The notes under the pieces are model-generated. The model saw nothing but the letters and a program-made list of their open reading frames with translations. It ran no database searches and was not told where the DNA came from. Of a stretch of DNA of 64,000 nt, positions 15,640-24,017 are shown in pieces (position 1 is the first letter of the stretch; every line of letters begins with the position of its first letter). The position numbers and the translations under genes are program-made. Source of the stretch: an uncultured Oscillospiraceae bacterium (GTDB lineage: Bacteria; Bacillota; Clostridia; Oscillospirales; Oscillospiraceae); contig CANROC010000004.1 of NCBI GenBank assembly GCA_947632175.1, positions 62,001-126,000 of the forward strand. The letters run 5' to 3'.

Positions 15640-16839
15640 TTATTTCTCCAGCCTCTCCCTCACGGCCTTCAAAAATCCCGTCGTGCTGACCTTCCGGACA
15701 TCCGGGTCCGGGCAGAGGAGCGCCAGGTCCCCGGTCATGACGCCGGCGTTGATGGTGTCCAGGACCGCCTTCTCCAGCCTGTCGGCGAAGGCCGCGAGAG
15801 GCGCGTTCCCGTCCAGCTCGCCCCGCTTGCGGAGGGCCCCGGACCAGGCGAAAATCGTGGCCACGGGGTTGGTGGACGTCTCCTCTCCTTTCAAATACCG
15901 GTAGTAGTGGCGCGTTACCGTCCCGTGGGCGGCCTCGTATTCGAAGTTCCCGTCGGGGCTGACGAGCACGCTGGTCATCATGGCCAGAGACCCGAAAGCG
16001 GTGGACACCATATCGCTCATCACGTCGCCGTCGTAGTTCTTGCAGGCCCAGATGAACCCGCCCTTACTGCGGATCACCCGCGCCACGGCGTCGTCAATGA
16101 GCGTGTAGAAATACTCAATGCCCGCGGCGGCGAATTTCTCCGCGTACTCCTGGTCAAAAATGCGCTGAAAGATGAATTTGAAGGTCTGGTCGTACTGTTT
16201 GGAGATGGTGTCCTTGGTGGAGAACCACAGGTCCTGCCGGACCGACAGGGCGTACTCAAAGCAGCTGCGTGCAAACGCCTCGATGGAGCTGTCCTTGTTG
16301 AACATGGACTGCAAAACCCCGGCACACTCGTAGTCGTAGACGGTCTTTCGAAAGCTCTCCCCGTCCTCCCCGGTGAACACCAGCTCCGCCCTCCCCGGTC
16401 CGGGGACCCGGTACTCCGTGGCCTTGTAGACGTCGCCGTAGGCGTGACGGGCGATGGTGATGGGGGCCTCCCACGTGCTGACCACCGGCTTTATCCGGTC
16501 CGTCATGATGGGCGCGCGGAACACCGTGCCGTCCAGGGCCGCGCGGATGGTGGCGTTGGGGCTTTTCCACATCTCGTGGAGCTTATATTCCTCCACCCGC
16601 TGGGCGTTGGGAGTGATGGTGGCGCACTTCACCGCCACATGGAGCCTTTTCGCCGCCTCGGCGGCGTCCACGGTGACCTTGTCGCCGGTGGCGTCCCGGT
16701 TGGGAAGGCCCAGGTCGTAATATTCCGTATTGAGCTCCACAAAGGGGCTCAAAAGCTCGTCCTTGATCGCCTGCCAGATGACGCGGGTCATCTCGTCCCC
16801 GTCCATCTCCACGATGGGGTTCATCTTGATTTTAGCCAT
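15640..16839 (-). CDS. icd: NADP-dependent isocitrate dehydrogenase
   Basis: Oxidative decarboxylation of isocitrate to 2-oxoglutarate. The 399-residue protein is of the dimeric type shared by eukaryotes and some anaerobes (N-terminus KIKMNPIVEMDGDEMTRVIWQ), not the E. coli type. Seen: the substrate loop KSPNATIRAALDGTVFRAPI, the catalytic segment around DDAVARVIRSKGGFIWACKNYDGDVMSD, and the NADP-binding AHGTVTRHYYRYLKGE. It starts 4 bp after the aconitase stop, behind GAAGG. With aconitase and the divergent citrate synthase it forms the oxidative half-cycle that supplies 2-oxoglutarate for glutamate. Confidence 0.95.
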   Translation of the reverse strand: MAKIKMNPIVEMDGDEMTRVIWQAIKDELLSPFVELNTEYYDLGLPNRDATGDKVTVDAAEAAKRLHVAVKCATITPNAQRVEEYKLHEMWKSPNATIRAALDGTVFRAPIMTDRIKPVVSTWEAPITIARHAYGDVYKATEYRVPGPGRAELVFTGEDGESFRKTVYDYECAGVLQSMFNKDSSIEAFARSCFEYALSVRQDLWFSTKDTISKQYDQTFKFIFQRIFDQEYAEKFAAAGIEYFYTLIDDAVARVIRSKGGFIWACKNYDGDVMSDMVSTAFGSLAMMTSVLVSPDGNFEYEAAHGTVTRHYYRYLKGEETSTNPVATIFAWSGALRKRGELDGNAPLAAFADRLEKAVLDTINAGVMTGDLALLCPDPDVRKVSTTGFLKAVRERLEK

Positions 16840-16843
16840 ATGC

Positions 16844-19048
16844 TCAACCCTTCTTCCTATTGGCGGAATACCAATTCATAAGGCACCCGGTGAGAATGAT
16901 CTCCCGCTCCTTCTGCGTAAGCTCCGGGAGCTTCAATGTGATCTCGTGGACCTGCCCCCCGGACAGCACCTTCGCCCGGACCTCTCTCGCCCCCTCGGCC
17001 ACCGCCTTGCGGATGCCGGGGACGTACACGCAGTCGCCCACCTCGTAGGGGAACGCCGTCCCCTCGTCCAGGTTGAAGGGCAGCATCCCCCAGTTGATGC
17101 AGTTGGAGCGGTAGCGCTTGGTGGCGTACTCGTAGCAGATGTTGGCCGCGCCCCCCAGCACCCGCTGGCAGGAGGCCGCCTGCTCCCGTGCCGAGCCGTC
17201 GCCGGGGCGGTTGGCAAAAATCGCGCTGGCGTAGGCGGTGTTTCCCGCATCCTCGACGCCCAGCTTCGCATACACTTCCCCGCGGGCCTCTTCGGACTTT
17301 TGGGCGATGTCCTTGGCACGCCCCACATACCCCGGGTCCCGGCGGGAGAGCGCGAAGGTCGCCAGCTTCAACGGGTTGGAGCGGTAGCTGGAGGTATCGC
17401 CGGAGGGGATGAGCTCGTCGGTGGTGGTCACCGGGTCCCGGAGGACGCTTGCCAGCTCCAGCACGATGTTCTCCTTGAGCGCCGGGATCTTGGGCCACTC
17501 GGTGATGTTGGGGCCCAGCTTCAGCTCCTCCTCCGGATGGGGGTTCCCGAAGCCGTTGTAGACCCGCCGGTCGTAGGCGCTCCTGTCGTAGCGCCGCTCC
17601 ACCGGCGCGGGCGCGTCATAGTCGATCTCATCCGCCCCGGTGAGCACGCCGCCGTTTCGTGCCGTGGCGGCGATGGACCGGGCGTCCATCAGCGCCACCG
17701 CCGAAAGCTGCCCGTCGGCGGGCTTGGACCCCTCGCGGTTGGGGAAGTTGCGGGTACAGTGGCGGACGGAGAGCCCACCGTTCATGGGCACATCCCCGGC
17801 CCCGAAGCACGGCCCGCAGAAGCAGGGCTTGAAGACCGCCCCCATGGCGGTGAGCCTCTGGGTCACGCCGCTCGCCATAAGCTCCATGGCCACGGGCAGG
17901 CTGGGCGGGTAGACGGTGAGGCCGAAGCCGCCGCTTCCGATGTCGCCGCCCTCCAGAATGGCCGCTGCCTCGGCGATGTTGTCGTACATCCCGCCGGAGC
18001 ACCCGGCGATGACGCCCTGGTCCACGTATAATTTGCCGTCTTTGACCTTGCTCAGCAGGTCCAGCTTCACCTTGCCCTTGAATTTTCCCTCAGCGGATTT
18101 CTCCGTCTCCCGCAAAATGTCGGTGAGGTTGGCCTTGAGCTCCCGGATGGTATACGCTTCGCTGGGATGGAACGGCAGGGCGATCATGGGCTCCACGGCG
18201 CTCAGGTCGATCTCAATACAGGCGTCGTACCACGCCCCCGCCTCCGGCTCCAGTCGCTTGAAGTCCTGGGACCGGCCGTGGACGCGGTAGTATTCCTCCA
18301 CCCGCCCGTCCGTCTGCCAGACGGAGGAAAGGCACGCCGTCTCCGTGGTCATCACGTCGATGCCGATGCGAAAATCCATGGGAAGATTGGCAACGCCGGG
18401 CCCCGCGAACTCCAGCACGGAGTTTAAGACGAAGCTATTCTTGTAGGTAGCCCCGCACAGGGCGATGGCCACGTCCTGAGGCCCAACGCCCCGGCGCGGC
18501 GCGCCGGTGAGCCACACCAGCACCGTGCGCGGGTAGGCGATGTCGTAGGTGGCCTCCAGAAGCTGCTTGACGATCTCGGGCCCGCCCTCGCCCACGCCCA
18601 TGGTGCCCAGCGCCCCGTAGCGGGTATGGCTGTCGGAGCCCAAGATCATCCTCCCGCATCCACTGAGCTCCTCCCGGGCGTACTGGTGGATGACGGCGAA
18701 GGAGGGCGGCACGAAGATGCCGCCGTATTTCCGGGCCGCCGAGAGCCCGAAAGCGTGGTCGTCGGCGTTGATGGTCCCACCCACGGCGCACAGGGAGTTG
18801 TGGCAGTTGGTCATGACGTAGGGCACCGGGAACCGCTCCAGCCCCGATCCCTTGGCCGTCTGGATGATGCCCACGTAGGTGATGTCGTGGGAGATGAGGC
18901 TGTCGAACCGGATCCGCAGATTCTCCCCGTCCCCGCCCCGGTCGTGGGCGGCAAGGATCCGCCCGGAGACGGTGCGCCGCCGGCCCTCGGCCTTGGAAAG
19001 CCCCCGGTCGCCGCCGAAAAAGAAGCCCTTATCGTGCAATCTGATCAT
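16844..19048 (-). CDS. Aconitate hydratase (aconitase/hydratase family)
   Basis: Isomerises citrate to isocitrate with a [4Fe-4S] cluster. The 734 residues cover the complete aconitase fold. Seen: TNCHNSLCAVGG, SDSHTRYGALGTMGVGEGG, the cluster cysteines in VIAGCSGGMYDN and CFCGPCFGAGD, and the swivel-domain RSNCINWG segment near the C-terminus. It resembles the clostridial hydratase subtype more than E. coli AcnA/B. First gene of an acn-icd unit with its own promoter, divergent from citrate synthase; GAGGTGAC precedes the ATG. Assignment as citrate aconitase rather than another hydratase rests partly on this context. Confidence 0.9.
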   Translation of the reverse strand: MIRLHDKGFFFGGDRGLSKAEGRRRTVSGRILAAHDRGGDGENLRIRFDSLISHDITYVGIIQTAKGSGLERFPVPYVMTNCHNSLCAVGGTINADDHAFGLSAARKYGGIFVPPSFAVIHQYAREELSGCGRMILGSDSHTRYGALGTMGVGEGGPEIVKQLLEATYDIAYPRTVLVWLTGAPRRGVGPQDVAIALCGATYKNSFVLNSVLEFAGPGVANLPMDFRIGIDVMTTETACLSSVWQTDGRVEEYYRVHGRSQDFKRLEPEAGAWYDACIEIDLSAVEPMIALPFHPSEAYTIRELKANLTDILRETEKSAEGKFKGKVKLDLLSKVKDGKLYVDQGVIAGCSGGMYDNIAEAAAILEGGDIGSGGFGLTVYPPSLPVAMELMASGVTQRLTAMGAVFKPCFCGPCFGAGDVPMNGGLSVRHCTRNFPNREGSKPADGQLSAVALMDARSIAATARNGGVLTGADEIDYDAPAPVERRYDRSAYDRRVYNGFGNPHPEEELKLGPNITEWPKIPALKENIVLELASVLRDPVTTTDELIPSGDTSSYRSNPLKLATFALSRRDPGYVGRAKDIAQKSEEARGEVYAKLGVEDAGNTAYASAIFANRPGDGSAREQAASCQRVLGGAANICYEYATKRYRSNCINWGMLPFNLDEGTAFPYEVGDCVYVPGIRKAVAEGAREVRAKVLSGGQVHEITLKLPELTQKEREIILTGCLMNWYSANRKKG

Positions 19049-19077
19049 GTCGTCACCTCGAAAATTTATCTCCTTAA

Positions 19078-19106
19078 AGTATACCAGTAAACCCGCCGCG
19101 TTGCAA
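19078..19106 (-). promoter_or_regulatory. Promoter of the aconitase-icd operon
   Basis: On the minus strand: -35 TTGCAA (19101-19106), 17-bp spacer, -10 TATACT (19078-19083), about 30 bp from the start codon. Confidence 0.8.
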
Positions 19107-19189
19107 GTGCCGGCGTTTGTTTCTTTGCATAAAAGTCGGCGGGGGAAGGGCGGATTCTTTGGGCAAACATGAATTTATTTTTTAAGAAC

Positions 19190-19218
19190 TTGCATTTTTC
19201 ACTCCGGCGCTCTATAAT
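19190..19218 (+). promoter_or_regulatory. Promoter of the citrate synthase gene
   Basis: -35 TTGCAT (19190-19195), 17-bp spacer, -10 TATAAT (19213-19218). Divergent from the aconitase promoter with about 84 bp between the -35 boxes, room for a shared regulator. Confidence 0.85.
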
Positions 19219-19262
19219 TATACCTGAATCCCGGCCCTTCTCCGGGACCCCGAACCATTCCG

Positions 19263-20639
19263 ATGAAAGAAGGCGACATTTTGAATGCAAATTTGACAGC
19301 TTCCCGGGAGTACGCCAGCCTCATTACCGAAAAGCTCCTGGCGGAATACCGCATCCCCGCCTCGGCCTACGATGAGAACGTCAAGCGCGGCCTGCGCAAC
19401 GCCGACGGCTCCGGCGTTATCGCCGGCATCAGCAAAATCGGCTCCGTCCAGGGCTACTACATCGAGGACGGCCAACGCGTCCCCCACGAGGGCAAGCTTT
19501 TCTATCGCGGCTACGATGTTTCGGAGATCGTCGCCGCCCACCGGGCGGCCGACACCTTCGGCTACGAGGAGGTGGCCTACCTCCTGCTGTGCGGCTCCCT
19601 GCCCACGGCGGACCAGCTGGGACGGTTCGTGGAGATTTTATCCGCGGCCAAGACCCTCCCCGACGGCTTTTTTGAAAACGAGCTCATGAAGCGTCCCTCC
19701 AACAACATCATGAACGCCCTCGCCAGCACCGTCCTGTCCCTCTACGCCTACGACGACAACCCGGACGACACCTCCGTGGTCAACGTCCTCCGCCAGTCCA
19801 TCGAGCTTATCGCCCGCTTCCCCACCATCGTGGCCCAGACCTACGCCATGAAGCGCCACTACTACGACGGCGCGTCCCTCTACATCCACAACCCCAAGAC
19901 GGACCTGACGTTAGCCGAGAACTTCCTGCGCCTTGCCCGCCGGGACAAGAGCTACACCGATAAGGAAGCCAAGCTTCTGGACGCCCTCCTGATGCTCCAC
20001 GCCGAGCACTCCGGCGGCAACAACTCCACCTTCACCTGCCGGGCGGTCACCTCCACCGGCGCGGACACCTACGGCGCCATCGCCGCCGCCATCAGCTCCC
20101 TGAAGGGCCCCCTCCACGGCGGCGCCAACGAGGCCGTCATGCGCATGATCGGCAACATCCTGGAAAACGTCCGCGACCCCCGGGACGACGGGGAGGTGGG
20201 CGCGTACCTCGACAAGATCCTGGACGGCGAGGCCAATGACCGCTCCGGCAAGCTCTACGGCCTCGGCCACGCGGTCTACACCGTCTCCGACCCCCGCGCC
20301 CAGATCCTCAAGGGCCTCATCGAGGAGATGGCCCGGGACCGGGGCTACAGCGATGAGTACCTCATCGCCGAGCGCGTGGAGCGCCTGGGCATCCCCAAGC
20401 TCATGGAGCGCAAGGGCAAGAGCATCCCCGTTCCCGCCAACGTGGACCTCTACTCCGGCATCGTCTACAAGCTTCTGGGCATCCCCGAGGATCTCTATAC
20501 CCCCCTCTTCGCCGTCAGCCGCATCTCCGGCTGGTGCGCCCACCGCCTGGAGGAGCTCATCACCTCCGGCCGCATCATGCGCCCCGCCTACCGCTCCGCC
20601 GCCAAGCGCAACCCCTACATCCCCCTCTCCCTCCGCTGA
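19263..20639 (+). CDS. gltA: Citrate synthase
   Basis: Condenses oxaloacetate and acetyl-CoA to citrate. The 458-residue protein carries the catalytic triad of the family: His285 (PLHGGANEAV), His336 (GLGHAVYT) and Asp395 (NVDLYSG). A long N-terminal extension is typical of the clostridial/type II-like branch; a 2-methylcitrate synthase role is less likely beside aconitase and icd. The ATG at 19263 has no clear ribosome site, whereas an in-frame TTG at 19281 lies 7 bp after GAAGG, so the true start may be six codons later. It ends near an antisense promoter and repeat copy 2. Confidence 0.95.
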   Translation: MKEGDILNANLTASREYASLITEKLLAEYRIPASAYDENVKRGLRNADGSGVIAGISKIGSVQGYYIEDGQRVPHEGKLFYRGYDVSEIVAAHRAADTFGYEEVAYLLLCGSLPTADQLGRFVEILSAAKTLPDGFFENELMKRPSNNIMNALASTVLSLYAYDDNPDDTSVVNVLRQSIELIARFPTIVAQTYAMKRHYYDGASLYIHNPKTDLTLAENFLRLARRDKSYTDKEAKLLDALLMLHAEHSGGNNSTFTCRAVTSTGADTYGAIAAAISSLKGPLHGGANEAVMRMIGNILENVRDPRDDGEVGAYLDKILDGEANDRSGKLYGLGHAVYTVSDPRAQILKGLIEEMARDRGYSDEYLIAERVERLGIPKLMERKGKSIPVPANVDLYSGIVYKLLGIPEDLYTPLFAVSRISGWCAHRLEELITSGRIMRPAYRSAAKRNPYIPLSLR

Positions 20640-20667
20640 CAGACGCCCCCGTTTCTCAGCTAAGCGT

Positions 20668-20696
20668 ATTATACCACAAAACGAACGATTTGTCAA
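20668..20696 (-). promoter_or_regulatory. Consensus promoter pointing antisense into citrate synthase
   Basis: Minus strand: -35 TTGACA (20691-20696), 17-bp spacer, extended TGTGG next to -10 TATAAT (20668-20673). No minus-strand gene start lies downstream; transcription would enter the 3' end of gltA from the opposite strand. Confidence 0.75.
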
Positions 20697-20778
20697 GTAT
20701 TTTTTAGTAAAATAGAAATAAATTTACGCAAATCCCTCTCCCGCCCCTCCCAATACCCTCCCCCTGTTCACCACATGC

Positions 20779-20808
20779 AAAAAAGCCCCTCCATCCGGAG
20801 GGGCTTTT
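20779..20808. terminator. Bidirectional terminator hairpin, left flank of repeat copy 2
   Basis: AAAAAA-GCCCCTCC-atcc-GGAGGGGC-TTTT; terminates gltA on the plus strand. The same stem recurs at 21016-21043. Confidence 0.87.
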
Positions 20809-21015
20809 GAGCCTGTCGGAAAAGGCCTGCGGCCTTTTCCGACAAAGGGGAACGTGCGGAAGATTCCGCGTGAATTTTGCGAAATTCACGCAAAATCTTC
20901 CTGCCGTCGCCCTGCGCGCACGGCCCTTTGGGCCGCACACTTGGGCGACAAAAGGTATTTTTTCCGACGTACATGCCGCCGGAAAAATGCTCGATTTGAG
21001 TTTTTTGACAGACTG
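20809..21015 (+). repeat. Structured intergenic repeat, copy 2
   Basis: Same architecture as the copy at 7.1 kb with compensatory changes. P1 is TGTCGGAAAAGGCC/GGCCTTTTCCGACA (20814-20827/20831-20844). P2 is a 20-nt arm pair 20858-20877/20882-20901 with one 2-nt internal loop and loop TGCG. P3 is GTCGCCC/GGGCGAC (20906-20912/20943-20949) enclosing CGGCCC/GGGCCG. P4 is TTTTTTCCG/CGGAAAAA (20958-20966/20980-20987). Shared blocks AAAGGGGAACGTGCG and TGCTCGATTTGAG are unchanged. It lies between convergent gltA and the M16 peptidase gene. Confidence 0.85.
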
Positions 21016-21043
21016 AAAAGCCCCTCCGGATGGAGGGGCTTTT
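21016..21043. terminator. Bidirectional terminator hairpin, right flank of repeat copy 2
   Basis: AAAA-GCCCCTCC-ggat-GGAGGGGC-TTTT; on the minus strand it ends the M16 peptidase transcript. The stem is identical to that at 20779-20808; the loop is its reverse complement. Confidence 0.87.
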
Positions 21044-21068
21044 CCATGATTTGTCTAACCTGTATCCC

Positions 21069-23963
21069 TTACTGCACGCTTTCGATCTTCTCCAGCTTCT
21101 CTCCGCAGGCGTCCAGGACGTTTTGGCCGCCGATGACGCATGTCTGGGCGTGGGCGCGCATGGCGTCCAGGGCGTCGGCGAAAGCGGTGAGGTCCGCCGG
21201 GCCGGTGTGCAGGATCTCGGAGCGCTGGCGCAGGAGGTCCGCCTGCGTGCGGCCGGTGAAGTACATGGAGGCGGCGCGGGCCTTCTCCTGCCGCGGGGTC
21301 ATGTAGGGCTCCAGCCCGCCGATGGTGGAGATGATATATTTGTCCAGCGTCTCGCCGCTCTCCGCCGCCTCCCGCAGGACCTGGCCCGCGCCGGCGAAGA
21401 TATCGAGGCTCCCGGCGCAGTTGGGATCCCGGTAGCTGGAGAACGCCACGCTGCCCATGGGGCTGACGGCCAGGGTAACCCCGTAAGCGCCGCCCTTGAC
21501 CCGCACGTTGTTCCAGAGGTAGTCCAGGCTCAGAAGCTGAGCCGCCACGCGCATGGAGCCAGCGTACTCCCGGCCTGCGTTCCGGAGTCTGCCCACAAAG
21601 CCCGTGAAGCCGATACCGGCGGGGATGGTATAGCCCTCGGCCTGGAGGTCCAGCGCCCCGTAAGCCGTGCTCGCGCCGGGCCCGCCTTCGGGCAGGAGCT
21701 CCAGCGCCCCCTTGACGTAACCGTCATCCGCCGGACCCGTCAGGGAGACGGTGACCCGGCCACGGACGAAGAGCTTCCGCAGCAGCGCCCCGAACGCCTC
21801 CGTCACGGCCTTGCCGTCGGCCTCAAAGCTCTTCTCGGCGCTCTGGAGCCACCGCAGCTGTCCCACGCCGGAGATGGCGTCGCCGACCGCGCCGGCGGCG
21901 GTGAGGCCGGCGGTCGCCCGTATCACGGCATAGGAGCTGCCGGCGGACATGAACCCCTGCTCCAGCCCGATGCGGGCCTGACGCAAAAGGTTGTAGACGG
22001 CGGCGGTGTCGTCCAGACTCGTGGTGAGCAAAATTTCCCGCAGGAGCTCCAGGCTCTCCGCCTTCCGCTCCGGCAGCACGGCCACGCTCACGTTCACCAT
22101 GGGGACCGCCTTCCCGTCCGGCGTCTCGGGGCAGGTGACGCTCACCTCAAACCGGCCCAGCTTCTCCCGGATGAGGCTGGCCAGCTCCAGCGCCCCGTGC
22201 GTTTCCGTAGCCATCTTTCCCAGAAGCTGGCAGGCGACAGGAAGCTTGTCCAGCTCCTCCATGGTCAGATCGTCCGCCCGGAAATAGAGATCCAGATACG
22301 TGATCCCGCCGGTCTCCACGTCCTGCCACAGCAGGGGCCGCCCGCCGCGCTCGTCCACGTGATAGGGGAGTGCCGGCGTCGTCTCGGGGATATCGGAGAG
22401 GGACAGAAGCGGCAGGCTCGCCAGCGCCTCCGGCGTATCCGCCTCGCTCTGGTGGCGGCGCAGGGCGGCAAACTCGTCCATGACCTTTTTCGTCTCGGCT
22501 TCGCTCCAGCCGGCCTTGATGGCGGCAAGCTCCGCCTTATCCCGCTCCCGGGCCTCCTGGCCCAGGGTCTTGGAGGGCACCAGCACCACCCGCGCGGTGT
22601 GGCCGTTTTCCAAAAAGACCTCCCGGAGGAGCTTTTCGAACCACCCCTCGTCGATCCGGCGGCGCAGGGAGGCGAAAGTCTCCTCAAAGCTCAGATTCTG
22701 CGCCGGATCGCCGCCGTAGAGCCAGCTCTCCATGGCGTTTATGGCGAAGACAAGGCCCCTGGGCATCCGCCCGAAGTCCTTCTCGCGGCTGGCAAACTCC
22801 ACCTGATTCAAAATGGCGTGGAGCTCCGCGTGGTCAAGGCCCTTTGCCTGCTCCTCCAGCACCCGGTAGACGGTCCTGACGAGCTCGTCCTTCTTCTCCA
22901 GGGACGTGTTCCGGGCCACCATCACCAGATAGTTTTGCTGGATGCCGTCGTAGTTCCCCAGGCTCAGATCCTGGCACAGCCCCGCCTCCAGCACGGCCTT
23001 CTTGAGGGGCGACTCGTTGGTCCCGCACAGCGCCTGGGTCAGCACCGCGCAGGCCATGCTCCGCTCCTGCTCGTTGAAGGCGCCGTAGACCCAGCCCTCG
23101 CCCACCAGGACCTTGTCCGTCCCGTCGTCCTCGGGCCCGATCTCGTACGCCGCCGTGCCCTCCTCGGGATGGACCGGCTTTTGCATGGGGATGTCCGCGT
23201 CCGGGTCGATGCGGTCATACTGGCAAAGAAAGCTGTCCAGCTTTGCCAGCACCGCGTCAAGGTCCATCTGCCCGTCCAGGAAGATATAGGAGTTGGAGGG
23301 GTGATAGTACCGGGCGTGGTTGGCAAGGTAGCTTTCATACGTCAGCTCCGGGATGTGCTCCGGATGTCCGCCGGACACGAAGCCGTAGCAGTTGTCCGGG
23401 AAGAGCCGCCGGCCCAACTCGAAGCTCAACACCTCGTCCGGGTCCACGAAGGCGCCCTTCATCTCGTTGTACACCACGCCGTTGCGGGTAAGCTCCCCGT
23501 CGGGGGCCTCCAGCTCATAGTGCCAGCCCTCCTGCCTGAACCCCATGGGGTCCGTCACCGACAGGGGATGGAGCACCGCGTCCATATACACGTCCACCAG
23601 GTTCAAAAAGTCCTGGTCGTTCCGGCTGGCCACGGGGTACATGGTCTTGTCCGGGAAAGTCATGGCGTTCAAAAACGTCTGCAGGGAGCTTTTCAAAAGC
23701 TCCACAAAGGGCTCCCGCACCGGGTACTTCTCCGACCCGCACAGCACCGAGTGCTCCAGAATGTGGAAAACGCCGGTGGAATCCGAGGGGATGGTCTTGA
23801 AGGCGATGGAGAAGGTCTTGTTGTCGTCGGGCCTGTCCAGATACACCAGGTCCGCTCCGTTCTTCTCGTACTCCATCCGGTAGAGCGTCCCTCTGAGCTC
23901 CGGCAGCGGCTGGCAGTACCGCACCGCAAATCCGTGCATGTTGTCTCCTGCTTTGAGTTCCAT
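21069..23963 (-). CDS. M16C family zinc metallopeptidase (presequence protease/insulinase type)
   Basis: A 964-residue cytoplasmic-type inverzincin with the inverted zinc motif HILEH at residues 67-71 in HILEHSVLCGSEKYPVREPF. A long four-domain M16 layout and the M16C-associated middle domain follow. Length matches clostridial and yeast Cym1/PreP-like peptidases, which degrade short unstructured peptides in an enclosed chamber. No signal peptide. AAAGGAAG precedes the ATG. Located 54 bp downstream of the glycosyltransferase-CsaB gene in the same direction, so possibly co-transcribed, with no obvious functional link. Confidence 0.93.
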   Translation of the reverse strand: MELKAGDNMHGFAVRYCQPLPELRGTLYRMEYEKNGADLVYLDRPDDNKTFSIAFKTIPSDSTGVFHILEHSVLCGSEKYPVREPFVELLKSSLQTFLNAMTFPDKTMYPVASRNDQDFLNLVDVYMDAVLHPLSVTDPMGFRQEGWHYELEAPDGELTRNGVVYNEMKGAFVDPDEVLSFELGRRLFPDNCYGFVSGGHPEHIPELTYESYLANHARYYHPSNSYIFLDGQMDLDAVLAKLDSFLCQYDRIDPDADIPMQKPVHPEEGTAAYEIGPEDDGTDKVLVGEGWVYGAFNEQERSMACAVLTQALCGTNESPLKKAVLEAGLCQDLSLGNYDGIQQNYLVMVARNTSLEKKDELVRTVYRVLEEQAKGLDHAELHAILNQVEFASREKDFGRMPRGLVFAINAMESWLYGGDPAQNLSFEETFASLRRRIDEGWFEKLLREVFLENGHTARVVLVPSKTLGQEARERDKAELAAIKAGWSEAETKKVMDEFAALRRHQSEADTPEALASLPLLSLSDIPETTPALPYHVDERGGRPLLWQDVETGGITYLDLYFRADDLTMEELDKLPVACQLLGKMATETHGALELASLIREKLGRFEVSVTCPETPDGKAVPMVNVSVAVLPERKAESLELLREILLTTSLDDTAAVYNLLRQARIGLEQGFMSAGSSYAVIRATAGLTAAGAVGDAISGVGQLRWLQSAEKSFEADGKAVTEAFGALLRKLFVRGRVTVSLTGPADDGYVKGALELLPEGGPGASTAYGALDLQAEGYTIPAGIGFTGFVGRLRNAGREYAGSMRVAAQLLSLDYLWNNVRVKGGAYGVTLAVSPMGSVAFSSYRDPNCAGSLDIFAGAGQVLREAAESGETLDKYIISTIGGLEPYMTPRQEKARAASMYFTGRTQADLLRQRSEILHTGPADLTAFADALDAMRAHAQTCVIGGQNVLDACGEKLEKIESVQ

Positions 23964-24017
23964 ACAATCTTCCTTTCGTAAAATGTTTTATAAAAAGCAA
24001 GGCGTTCGCCTCATTTT

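Noticed and set aside
19049-19262. Riboswitch or T-box upstream of citrate synthase or aconitase
   Set aside because: Both leaders after the predicted promoters are too short (about 30-40 nt) and show no conserved fold.
21030-23981. 983-codon plus-strand open frame opposite the M16 peptidase
   Set aside because: It mirrors the peptidase in the complementary frame, is rich in Arg/Gly/His/Val and has no ribosome site or known motif. High GC makes such long shadow frames common.
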